NCBI GenBank assembly: GCA_001970855.1
Contig: LSSN01000433.1
Coordinates: forward strand, 1-13,964
Length of the DNA: 13,964 nt
Source: Smittium culicis
Lineage: Eukaryota > Kickxellomycota > Harpellomycetes > Harpellales > Legeriomycetaceae
Direction: 5' to 3'
The position numbers and the translations under genes are program-made. The notes under the pieces were generated by a model. That model was not told the origin of the DNA. It did not search any database and worked only from the letters and a program-made list of their open reading frames with translations. Below are positions 1-8,724 of the stretch, piece after piece. The stretch's first letter is position 1, and each line of letters opens with the position of its first letter.

Positions 1-210
1 TAATGTACTCAATATATATATAAACCAAGACCATGTGTTTATATTTGCTATTGATTTTTATTAGTCTAAATCGTTTATTACTCAAAGGAAAATTTTTAAA
101 ACCAAAAAATATATATAACTTTAATTCTTAAAAAAATAAAATAAAGCAAAATAATGACTAGTTTGTGATTTGTTGGTTTTGTTCGCTTTACCATATTATC
201 TCTACTATCT

Positions 211-220
211 ATTGGCCAAT
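211..220. promoter_or_regulatory. Palindromic CCAAT element (ATTGGCCAAT)
   Basis: The ten bases ATTGGCCAAT are their own reverse complement, so a CCAAT core is presented on both strands. It lies about 195 bases before the POLD2 ATG. CCAAT is the core bound by the NF-Y/HAP complex in fungi and animals. That this copy is bound is inference from position and symmetry; a ten-base match could be chance. Confidence 0.4.
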
Positions 221-350
221 CTGATTAAAAGTAAACAAAAATTGATCAAATTTTCTTTAATTTGAGGAATTTAACTTGAGAAATATGCAAATCTATAACA
301 GTTTCTTCTAATCAAAAAACTTTATTGTAAAAGAAACTATTTTAACTCTT

Positions 351-356
351 ATGTAA
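351..356 (+). other. Start-stop upstream ATG (ATG-TAA)
   Basis: An ATG directly followed by TAA lies 58 bases before the POLD2 ATG at 415 and within probable 5' leader sequence. If transcribed, it is a minimal upstream open reading frame of the kind that can stall or consume scanning ribosomes. Whether it lies inside the transcript is unknown. Confidence 0.3.
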
Positions 357-414
357 ATATATTTTGCTGTTAAGTTTATTTAAATTACATTTACTTATAA
401 AAATAACATACAAG

Positions 415-2287
415 ATGACTAAAAGTGAAATGAGAAATAGAGCAGAGTCAGTACTGAATAATAACACGAATCTATTCAAAACTAAACCTGAAACCTACCA
501 GCAACAATTCTCTGGGATTTATAGAAAACGTCTACAAACTTTATGGCCAGTACTTGCAAAAGCTGCCGGAACAAAATGGATATCGTCAAATAGTAAACAT
601 TTACACATCTTTCTTAATTTGAATATAAAGTGATATAACTTATGGCTTTTTGATACATATATATATACCCCTCCCCTTAAAATATAGATAAGCTTAGCAT
701 CATCGACAAAATCAGTAATGTTATCGAATACCAAGACTCTGTTATAATAGGGACCGTATTTTTGGACCAAAAAAATAAACCTAGTATACTAGAGGAACTA
801 TCTAAGAGTCAATGGGAGGACGACAAACCATTGCCAAAGAATTATTGCTCTGATTCTCAACTATACTTTTTAGAAGACGAATCCGGAAGAATCCAAATCT
901 CACTAGGCGATTTATCCAATAAATATGTCATTGTTACTGGTAACTCTTGATAGCCATATACTTATAAATAATATTCAAAGCTCTTAATAAATACATACAC
1001 GTATGTTTTAGGCATGATCATAGCCGTCTTGGGCGCTGTTGGAGACGATGGAATATTCATCGCTACAGATATTTCCTACTCAGGACTTTCCGTCCAAAGG
1101 AAAAAGTTTGAATTTAAGCAGGAAACATTTGAAAAGGACAATAATTCGGGATTCGATTTATCTAGTGATAAAACTTCTGAAAATAAGTTGGTGGCTATAG
1201 TATCCGGGCTAGAAATAAACAATAGAAGTTCAGAATTCGAATTTAAAAGACAACTACTAGCAGACTTTATTTGCGGCCAGCTAGGATCTAGCTCAGTACC
1301 ATCTACAAGAATTTCCAACTTGATAATTGCAGGAAACTCTATAAACTCATTCCCGCAAGATTTAGGTCCGCAAAACCAAGAAGAATCTGATGACTTTGAC
1401 CACATTTACGAAAAGATGGTACTCCTAGGTCTCGAAAAAACAAATGACGCAAAATTCCAAGAAACTTTAACAGAAAGCAAAAGTGAATTCGAGATATTGG
1501 ATGAATACTTGTCCCAGCTCACTAACTGCCTTGACGTCATCCTCATGCCCGGCGAATCTGACCCCACATCCTCCATATTGCCACAACAGCAAATATCTGT
1601 TGATATTATGCTACCAAAAACCCACTCGATGAACTCGCTACACTCCACAACTAACCCAGCAATGTTTGATATCGATAATGTCAGGTATACATTTATCACC
1701 CTTTATTTATTTTCCCATATACTTTTACTTCTGAAAAATAACTCGCTTACAGAAATTAATATGTATGTGTGTGTGTGAAATTTAGCTTTTTAGGAAGCTC
1801 CGGTCAAAACGTACAAGATATTTCTAGATGCTTAGTCGATCATAACCTAATCGATATAGCATATTCGACTCTATCAAGCCGACTATTTGCGCCAACCAGT
1901 CCTGATACAATCCGTAAAAAAAACTTTTTAATTTTATTCATAATTATATTCTTATAGTTCTTACGATTACTGGACACTCTCGCCTATTTTTTTTTTTTGA
2001 AGATATTTAAACTTAAAACTTTTAATCCAGCTATCTGTTTTTATTATAAATTGTAAAATTTTTTTCTTCTAGCTTGCTACCCGTCTCAAACCCACGATCC
2101 GTTGATACTCACCGAGTGCCCAAACGTTTACTTTATCGGGAACATGCCATATTTCGACTCGCGAGTTGTTGTCAGCGAAGACGGTGAGAAATCGGTGCTT
2201 ATAGTCCTAGTCCCGAAATTCTCAACTACTGGTGAACTTGTTCTTTTCGACTTACAGTCAAAAAGCGTGCAGCTAGTTCAATTCTAA
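415..2287 (+). CDS. DNA polymerase delta subunit 2 (small B-subunit), five exons
   Basis: This is the regulatory B-subunit of replicative DNA polymerase delta, which bridges the catalytic subunit to the third subunit in the nucleus. I join exons 415-592, 688-939, 1012-1684, 1786-1913 and 2073-2287, giving 481 codons plus TAA (human POLD2 has 469 residues). Every junction keeps frame and all introns run GTA...TAG. Family landmarks appear in order: TYQQQF at residues 27-32; an OB-fold region around 60-165 with VTG then MIIAVLGAVGDDG at 142-157; an inactive phosphoesterase domain from about 200, with LVAIVSGL (203-210), LIIAGN (247-252), LMPGESDPT (321-329), LPQQ (333-336), APTSPDTI (403-410) and CPNVYFIGN (426-434). 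The metal-binding residues of active phosphoesterases are absent, as is normal for this subunit. The start at 415 is the first in-frame ATG after a TAA at 343-345, with A at -3. GC content rises to about half in parts of exons 3 and 5. Identity is secure; exact splice sites are inferred. Confidence 0.95.
1766..1777 (+). repeat. TG dinucleotide repeat in POLD2 intron 3
   Basis: Six TG units sit at the 3' end of intron 3 (1685-1785), eight bases before the TAG acceptor, where a polypyrimidine tract would normally be expected. The bases just upstream (1763-1768) read GTATGT, which matches a strong donor site. The repeat is likely to vary in length between strains. Confidence 0.7.
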
Positions 2288-2511
2288 TTAACTACTTAAT
2301 TTTAGATAAAAATATGATATCCTCTTTTGACACAATAAAACCTCAATTACTTGCTTATCCTTATTAGACTAAAAATAACTAGATGTACATAACGTATATC
2401 CTCAAATGAAGAATAAAAAAAGTATAATTAATTAAATATCCACACTCTTTAAATAAATAAAACCTTTATTCAGGAAATATATTAAAATAAAATCAAATGC
2501 ACAAAAATATC
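2288..2511. terminator. Convergent intergenic space with poly(A) signals on both strands
   Basis: The POLD2 and RhoGAP stop codons face each other across 224 bases, so both 3' untranslated regions must lie here. On the + strand AATAAA occurs at 2334-2339, 47 bases after the POLD2 stop, and again at 2412-2417. On the - strand AATAAA occurs at 2470-2465, about 41 bases after the RhoGAP stop. If the second + strand signal is used, the two transcripts could overlap at their 3' ends. The motifs are seen directly; their use is inferred. Confidence 0.5.
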
Positions 2512-4652
2512 TCAAGTACTTGTCGAGTTGGTTTGATATTCTCCTTTTAATCTGTATAAAGTGTTTTTTAAAATAAGAATGATATTGGAATTAGCTTTTC
2601 TGTCAGCTGAGCTCTGAGAACTAGCTGAAGAGTATAGATTGAATTGATAAATTTCATTTTGAAAAATGATTGGAAAGTACGAGATCATCGCCATGACAAC
2701 AGAACCGACAGAGTTTATTCCTATCGACGCTACGTACATAGACATATCAAACATCAAATCGTCAGAAAAGCTTAGATTTGGCGAAATAACGGTTGATAAG
2801 TTAGAAGATGTCATTTTGTTTATACTGTTGAATTTGTCTATTATGTAAAGTAGACCAAAGAAGTGGGCTAATAGTTGGCGTTCTCCGGGGCTTTTGTGCA
2901 TCAATATCTCCTCTTTTATTATTTTTATTCGTTGTAGCTCAACTCTAATTAGACAGTTGGTGTCACACATAGACGAAGGCTTTGAATTTATACTTGAGTT
3001 CGAATCTGGACCATTTACTGAGGGGAAAATACTGCAATTGATATATTCGTTGGTAATTTCACGTTCATGCGAAGAAAAATTTGCCAAACATTCGCTTAGA
3101 ACAAGGCTTACAAAATTGGGCGAATCTTTAGAGTGAATTGAGCATTTGTTTTGCATTATTAGTGTTGGCATTTGCTTGATTATTTGCGAGTCTGCTTTCG
3201 AAAAAACAGGATCATCAAGCTCTTTGAAAAACATTTTTAGAAGAACTGCAGCAGAATGAACGCCTCCTAATCTATCCAGATCGCATGTACCAATACCGAG
3301 ATCAAATTCCTGTTTAGCTTCACGCAAGTTTACAGAGCTAGGGGATCTGCGAAACAACCCTTCTTCGTAAAGGGCAAACTCGAAGAGATAAAGAATCCAA
3401 ACGATAATAGGCTCAGGAATCAAGTAAATTTCAGGCCCAGACAAAGCCACAGTTGTTAAGTCTGATTGTAATGAGGTAGTAGTCTGGTTTTTTAAAGAGT
3501 TATCATACAGGTCGTTTAACGGATCTATATGAATAGGAGTCGAACTAATTAACGAGTTTAAGCTTTTAGAAAAAAGTTTTCCCGTTAATCCATAGTCACT
3601 GGTTTGTTTTTCGATTAATTCAGGGGGAACAAGGATATGGGATACAGATAAATCATAATTTTTGACCACTTCTGGAATAGAAATTAGTTTCATGGGAACT
3701 AAAAACTTCAAATGGTACAAATTATTTACCCAGACGACTTTTTTGTAAAATTTGTTGCTAATATTTATACAATATATTGAAGGAAAATAAAACGTGATTA
3801 AAAAAAAACTCTTTAAATTTTTTATATATTTTTATCTCATAATAAAATATGTTTTTTTTGTATGCATGTATACAAGCAAAATGGCGAAAATAGAAATCAT
3901 TAATAATGTTTAGAGGAATTTACCTAAGCAAAGCGCCAAAGGATTTAAATAGTATTCTTGTCCATAAAGAAGAGTGTACGATGTACAGCGCCTTTAAGTT
4001 TTTCTTATATCTATAGTTGATATATAGGGTATTTTGTTGGTTTAATCTTGAGTCAATGCTTTGAACTTATAAAAATGTAAATAAAATAATATCTTGGACT
4101 TTTTTACATCCTATCTAAAGATTGATATGCATTTACTATCCAAGTAAAGCCGGGTTTATGCTTGACGCCGCTAGAAAAAACAACTATGGAATAGTCGCTC
4201 TCAACGATTTTTGAAAGATTTTTTTTAATTAATCTAGTACATTAATAAATTTCAGATTAAAGTCATAATGAATTCTATTTTAGTGCTTGCGGTATAAAAA
4301 TATAAGAGTATGTAAAGGATTTTGTCTTACTCTAAAAAGTAGTTATACTCGACTTTTTTTGGGTCAGGTAAAAAGGCCAAATTAAATACAATTAATGGCT
4401 TAGATTCAAAGTCAAGACCTAGAAACAATATCATTCAGATAAATATGAAGCAGGACTACATTTTAAGGGAGAGTATTGGTTGAATAAGATTACGAAAGAT
4501 AAGGTTTATCATATGTGTTAAGCAGGGTAAGGCGTGATAAGGGGCGAAAAGGGATTAATTATGATTTAAAATATAGAATTACCAGCTAAATAAATAAGTT
4601 TAGGATCGATTTCGACATTTAAAGTTTCGAAAACATCTCGAACTAAGTTCAT
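2512..4652 (-). CDS. CRAL-TRIO (Sec14-like) plus RhoGAP protein, ARHGAP1/Ecm25 type, five exons
   Basis: This is a Rho-family GTPase-activating protein with an N-terminal lipid-binding-type domain. Reading down the minus strand I join 4652-4583, 4418-4331, 4233-4108, 4010-3924 and 3757-2512, giving 538 codons plus TGA. Introns are 164, 97, 97 and 166 bases, all GTA...TAG, and every junction keeps frame. The CRAL-TRIO domain covers about residues 15-160, with LAG-LDFESKPLIVF (22-35), IVESDYSIVVF (62-72), LDRIYKKNLKALYIVH (92-107) and KFYKKVVWVNNL (126-137). The RhoGAP domain covers about 236-489: GLFRRS at 257-262 carries the arginine finger (R260), then LKMFFKEL (297-304) and NKMTSSNLSTVISPNL (437-452). 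Human ARHGAP1 is shorter (439 residues); here there is an extra, low-complexity segment of about 70 residues inside the RhoGAP domain (326-398) and a tail of about 50. The proline-rich SH3-binding linker of ARHGAP1 is not seen. The chosen ATG has an in-frame TAA 18 bases upstream and A at -3. A further 5' exon is possible but not needed. Confidence 0.9.
3858..3875. repeat. Near-perfect 18-base palindrome in the RhoGAP intron 4
   Basis: TTGTATGCATGTATACAA pairs with itself at all but one position pair. It lies in the last intron of the minus-strand gene (3758-3923). It may be chance in AT-rich DNA; no function is claimed. Confidence 0.45.
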
Positions 4653-5041
4653 TTTCCGTATACTGTATTATGTGGGGGATGTGGAAAGTTTTAGTATTTA
4701 GATTATTTGAAGTAAGGCTTTTATTAGCTTCTTCGTGTGGGAATGGATGTGAGCACTGCTAATTGATAGCAATACTAAGACGAGAATAATAATTTTAGAG
4801 TAGTGATTTAATGGCAGGTATATTCCTAACAACTTTTTTAATTGTTTTCAGTTGTTTGTACACAAGCCAGCTTTATTATTAATATACGCCAATTTTCCTA
4901 CGTCTATTTACCATCAGTGTCTGCTCCAGCCAATGATTTCTTTTGAGTATCTTTTGCGTTGTTTATTTAGATTTTCTACAGAACTATAGGGTTAACCCTA
5001 AAATTCCCTGGCTCGCGATATTGCCTCTAAAATCTTTTTAC
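4653..5041 (-). promoter_or_regulatory. Upstream region of the RhoGAP gene
   Basis: This is the 5' flank of the minus-strand gene and contains no open frame I can support. GC content is intermediate between the exons and the AT-rich block to the right. It holds a perfect 14-base palindrome made of telomere-type half-sites (4987-5000). On the minus strand a CAG at 4665-4663 could act as an acceptor for an additional 5' exon. All eight other acceptors are TAG and no matching coding exon was recognised upstream, so I treat the stretch as promoter and leader. Confidence 0.45.
4987..5000. promoter_or_regulatory. Inverted telomere-type motif (TAGGGTTAACCCTA)
   Basis: This 14-base sequence is a perfect palindrome formed by TAGGGTTA and TAACCCTA meeting head to head, followed by AAA so that the right half reads AACCCTAAA. 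Such half-sites are recognised by Tbf1/TRF-type Myb proteins in fungi and animals and occur in promoters as well as at telomeres. It sits about 335 bases upstream of the RhoGAP ATG. Binding is inference; the palindrome is seen directly. Confidence 0.45.
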
Positions 5042-5113
5042 AGAAACAGCCTGCTTTTTTTTTTTTTTTAGTGAGGAAGATTTATTTCAACATAAATAAA
5101 GAAACAGCCTGCT
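5042..5113 (-). mobile_element. Short retroposed mRNA 3' end between target-site duplications
   Basis: The 14-base sequence AGAAACAGCCTGCT occurs at 5042-5055 and again at 5100-5113. Between them lie 44 bases (5056-5099) starting with 14 T residues. Read on the minus strand the insert is 30 bases of transcript-like sequence containing AATAAA (5086-5081), then 11 bases, then an A tract. That is the order expected at the 3' end of a polyadenylated RNA. Direct repeats, a terminal A tract and severe 5' truncation together are the marks of insertion by target-primed reverse transcription, as done by LINE-type elements. The source transcript is not identified. A diverged tandem duplication is the main alternative. 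Confidence 0.65.
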
Positions 5114-5421
5114 ATTTAGTGCCGACATTCTCCCTGCCCGAATGAAAATTGCGCATTTCTATAGGAAATCTAAATATCATTGTTACAAATCGCTACGCTT
5201 TATGAAAAATTTTGTAAACTTGGATTTACGTTTAACCCTTCACCGTCCAACACTCTTAAAAAAACCAGAATTAATTATTCGCTTATGGTTTATAATCAAT
5301 TTTATTAATTGCTATTATTCTATAAATAATCAATATTAGTTAATTTTTCGGAATTAAATTATTTATATAAAATTCAGTTCGCTAGATTTGGCAGATTAAA
5401 AACAGTCTACCGCCCGGGAAA
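5114..5421. other. Gene-free transition segment
   Basis: This stretch joins the gene-bearing part to the very AT-rich part. It contains isolated GC-richer islands (around 5118-5140, and CCGCCCGGG at 5410-5418) in otherwise AT-rich DNA. A 65-codon ATG-started frame runs from 5142 to 5339, but it resembles no family I know and its second half has the composition of non-coding DNA, so I do not call it a gene. Confidence 0.5.
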
Positions 5422-8400
5422 AGGTTAAAATACTTTAACTATTCTAAAATTTTTATTTTTATTTTTATTTTTTAGCGAAAAAATTATTAAATGTAAATTA
5501 TAAAAAAATGTAACTAAAAATAGTTATATTTATACATTATAAAATTTCAAAAAAAAGAAGCATTTTGATTTCCAATTATTTCAAATCAAGAGAATCTTTG
5601 TTTTTTTTATGAAAAGTTAAACTGTTGTGATTTTAATCTATCCTCATTGCAGAGTTTTTAATACAAAATAACAATTCATTCTCTATTTTTTTTTCAATTA
5701 TTTAAATTATTTAAAAAATATATAGTAATTGATGTTTTTATTATTTATAAAAAATTCTAAAAGTTGATTAATTGGGTATTATTTATAATGAAAACATGTG
5801 TTATATTTATAAATAATATTTTATTTTTGGATATCTGACACAAGATGCTAAATGGCTTATTTTTATATTTTTAGCACTCTAATTATAGAACTTTTTAAAA
5901 GAGATAAATTTTGACCATTTTGAATCAATATTAGGCTTTTTAAAATTCATTAAAATTTTTAATCACTTTTAAACCTCATGCTTGCTTATTAGAATTTTCT
6001 AAATCGGATTTCCTAAATTTATTTGATAGCTATATGATTTTTTTTTTCTGATCTGATATTCTATGAGCTGTGAAAATACTTTTATCTTTAGACCCTAAAG
6101 ACACACCATTTGATAATATATTATTAATTATTTTTTATGCTCTATTAAAGATTTTTTCGTAAATAAATAAATAATAATATCATTCCTCGATTATATGTTT
6201 TCGTATTTTTAATTTTTTATACATCAGTTTTAAAAATGTTTATACGCAAATTCAACTATTTTCATCATTAAATGTGGCAAGTTTTATTCTAATAAAAATT
6301 ATTTTACTTTTTTAAACAATTATTTATTCTCCCTATATGAAAATTTAAGAGATAATTTATCACTGATAGCACCTTATAATCTTTATTCCCATTGAATTAA
6401 AATTCATATGTAAAATCTTGAGATATAATCTTCTAATGTATAAATATATAAAAATTGTGAGCTCGACACAATATATGTTTATGATTTTAGCATATTTTCA
6501 ACACAGGGTTTATTTAAACTATTTAGCCTATAAAAATAATCTAACGATAATTGTGATCCAGATGCAGTACCATAAAAATTTTGAGAATTTTTTTTGTCTG
6601 TATCAATAAATAAGTAAATAATATCTTAAAACTTTTTAAAGACAAATTATATTTCGATAAATCTACCATTATATATTATGCACCAAAATTACCGTTATTT
6701 TGAAACTAAATTTCTTAAAATTCTATTTAAATTTTATAAAAATGCTTAACAAATTGTGTTCTGAGACAGTTTTTTATTCATTCTCTTTTTTTTTAGTAGA
6801 CTTATAAACCTATATATAATTCATTTCAAGGTTTATTTTTTTATTCAATTTTTTATTGAGACTCATTTTTCATCTAAAAATTAATTAATTATATATATTA
6901 GCTTCTTCAAAGGATGATTTCAAGCCGTGAAGAAATTGAATTATTTATAAATATTATTTTTCTTTATATAATTTTGTATTGATTGCAATTTTTTATTTAT
7001 TATTTCCATAGTCTATCCTTTTTGAAATCTTTATTCAATGTAATGTGTATTTTAATAATTTTTTTATCCATAAGCTATATTTTGAACTCAATCCTCTCTC
7101 ATATATTTTGACTATTTTATCTAGGTTTAATTTTTTATCATGAATCATTGTGAACATTAAGTTTTTTGGCAATGGAAACTATCAGGGATAAGCCTTATAA
7201 TTTTTTTTTATTTAATATTGTAGTTTATGCGATGCTCATTATAATCAGGCGTTAATCGAAAAATAATGTAAAATCTGGAAAAGTAATTATTTTTGTATTC
7301 TTTTCTTATCAATGATAAATTTTATTTGTTAAAATGTTTTTTAGATTATAGAGAAATTTTAGTCTATTAGTCGATAATATCAAGTACCTATAATAAGAGC
7401 ATGCAATTTATTATATTTCGTTATAAGTTTATAAAAATTTAAATCTGTAATTTAATATGAATAAATTTCAATAAAAAAAGCGTTCAGTTTTAATAATTTT
7501 ATTCGGTTTAATTTAAACTAACTAAAATTAGAAAGTTAAAATTTACTTTGAGCATATGGGAAGATTTTTATGTTTTCATAATAATACCAACCGTTTCTTA
7601 ATATTGTTATTTGGTGTTCTATTCATTAAACTCGAAAATCTGATAATAGGTTTATATCTACAGAATAAAATCAATTCTATTATTTATTAAATATCAAGTA
7701 ACATAGTATCTTAGTTATAAAAAATAAAACTATTATAGGGTCATAGTTATTTTTTAAAAATATTTAGATTACTTTAGAAAATACGCTAAAATGCAAATCG
7801 CTAAAAATTATAGCTCGAAAAGGTGTTCAGTTGTGTTAGTTTAAAATTTAATCTAAATATTATAGAATATCTATGATTCAAATAAAAAAACCAATTACGA
7901 TCATTTTAAATGGTTTAAAATCAAATTTTGAAGATGCACTAGTGAGATTCTGTCTACTTTTAATCATATTTTTTTTGGGAATATAAATTTCAGATTTCCT
8001 TTAGGAAATTTTTTTTTGTGATAAAAGGAGTTAAATGGCCATAAAAATTTCATGATTAAATAAAAATATACATCAGCCTATAAAAAGCGCCATAAAACTG
8101 TTTATATGTCCCTGGAGCTTATCCAAAACTCCTGTAGAAAATTTACGAAAAATTATTGATCACGCAATAAATAAAATTTTAAATAGTGCATATTGAATAA
8201 TCAGTTGTATATCTTGCCAATTCGCTCCATATTTTGGCTTTTAATTAATTAAAAATATTATAAAGTAGCCGTTAGTTTAAACATATTGCATAATAAAAAT
8301 TTCAACTATCACTAATCAGTACGGAAATTAGCATAACTTTTATATTTAATCTTTAAATTGAATATTAAATCAATTAGATTAATTAATCTCTGCTTGTAAT

Positions 8401-8705
8401 ATATTCTTTCGAAACGCAAGAAAACATAATTTAATCCTTAAATTACATAATAGATTATAAGGATAGGCAAGATTAGTTATATATTTCAATTATGAGGATC
8501 AGAATTTTAAATTAATACAAAAAATAATAATTTTTCAAGAATAATCGGTTTTAGTCATATTTAGGGTCCAATATCATACTTTTTTATTAAATAATAATGA
8601 CATTACTTAGTAAGTAGTATTAATACCATTTAAATATTCTATAATTTTAATTAGTGAAACTAACAATTTATTTCAAGAAAATAAAATCATAAAATAAAAA
8701 TAAGA

Positions 8706-8724
8706 TATCATTCATTGAATGATA
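8706..8724. repeat. 19-base palindrome (9-base arms, one-base centre)
   Basis: TATCATTCA and TGAATGATA are exact reverse complements separated by one T. It stands out because both arms include G and C in a region that has few of them. No function is assigned. Confidence 0.55.

Larger units (their letters stand above)
1..414 (+). promoter_or_regulatory. Upstream region of the POLD2 gene
   Basis: This AT-rich stretch has no open frame of credible length on either strand and lies immediately 5' of the POLD2 start at 415. It should hold the promoter and 5' untranslated region. Visible elements are an alternating AT run near 12-22, a palindromic CCAAT element at 211-220 and an ATG-TAA start-stop pair at 351-356. 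An in-frame TAA at 343-345 closes the POLD2 reading frame upstream. No cell-cycle MluI box (ACGCGT) was seen. No transcription start can be placed from sequence alone. Confidence 0.55.

Noticed and set aside
519..770. 83-codon minus-strand frame opposite POLD2 exons 1-2
   Set aside because: It is antisense to coding sequence that clearly encodes POLD2, crosses an intron and has no family resemblance.
1076..1699. Two minus-strand frames opposite POLD2 exon 3
   Set aside because: They are antisense shadows of a strongly conserved exon.
2945..3111. Possible extra intron in the RhoGAP domain (minus-strand GTAAGC at 3111 to TAG at 2945)
   Set aside because: The sites look reasonable, but the 167-base length would break the frame, and the segment is open throughout in an AT-rich background, so it is more likely coding.
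2666..3136. Two plus-strand frames opposite the RhoGAP last exon
   Set aside because: They are shadows of the RhoGAP coding strand, whose motifs are unmistakable.
3718..3720. TTG at 3720 as start of the RhoGAP protein
   Set aside because: The frame continues upstream with conserved CRAL-TRIO residues to a TAG acceptor at 3760-3758, and four further exons join in frame.
4663..4665. CAG acceptor just before the RhoGAP ATG, implying another 5' exon
   Set aside because: All eight other acceptors are TAG and no upstream exon with a matching phase and family sequence was recognised. It remains possible.
5142..5339. 65-codon plus-strand ATG frame
   Set aside because: It has no recognisable motif, its second half has the composition of non-coding DNA, and it sits in a transition region next to an insertion scar.
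6418..6609. 63-codon plus-strand frame in the AT-rich block
   Set aside because: It is opened by a non-ATG start, is rich in Tyr/Ile/Asn/Lys as expected of random AT-rich sequence, and has no family match.
7994..8009. Hairpin ATTTCCT-TT-AGGAAAT followed by a T run, like a bacterial terminator
   Set aside because: The host is an intron-bearing eukaryote, no gene precedes the hairpin, and T runs are common throughout the block.
8056..8193. 46-codon open stretch over a GC-richer patch
   Set aside because: It has no ATG and no resemblance to a known protein. Too short to call even as a pseudogene.
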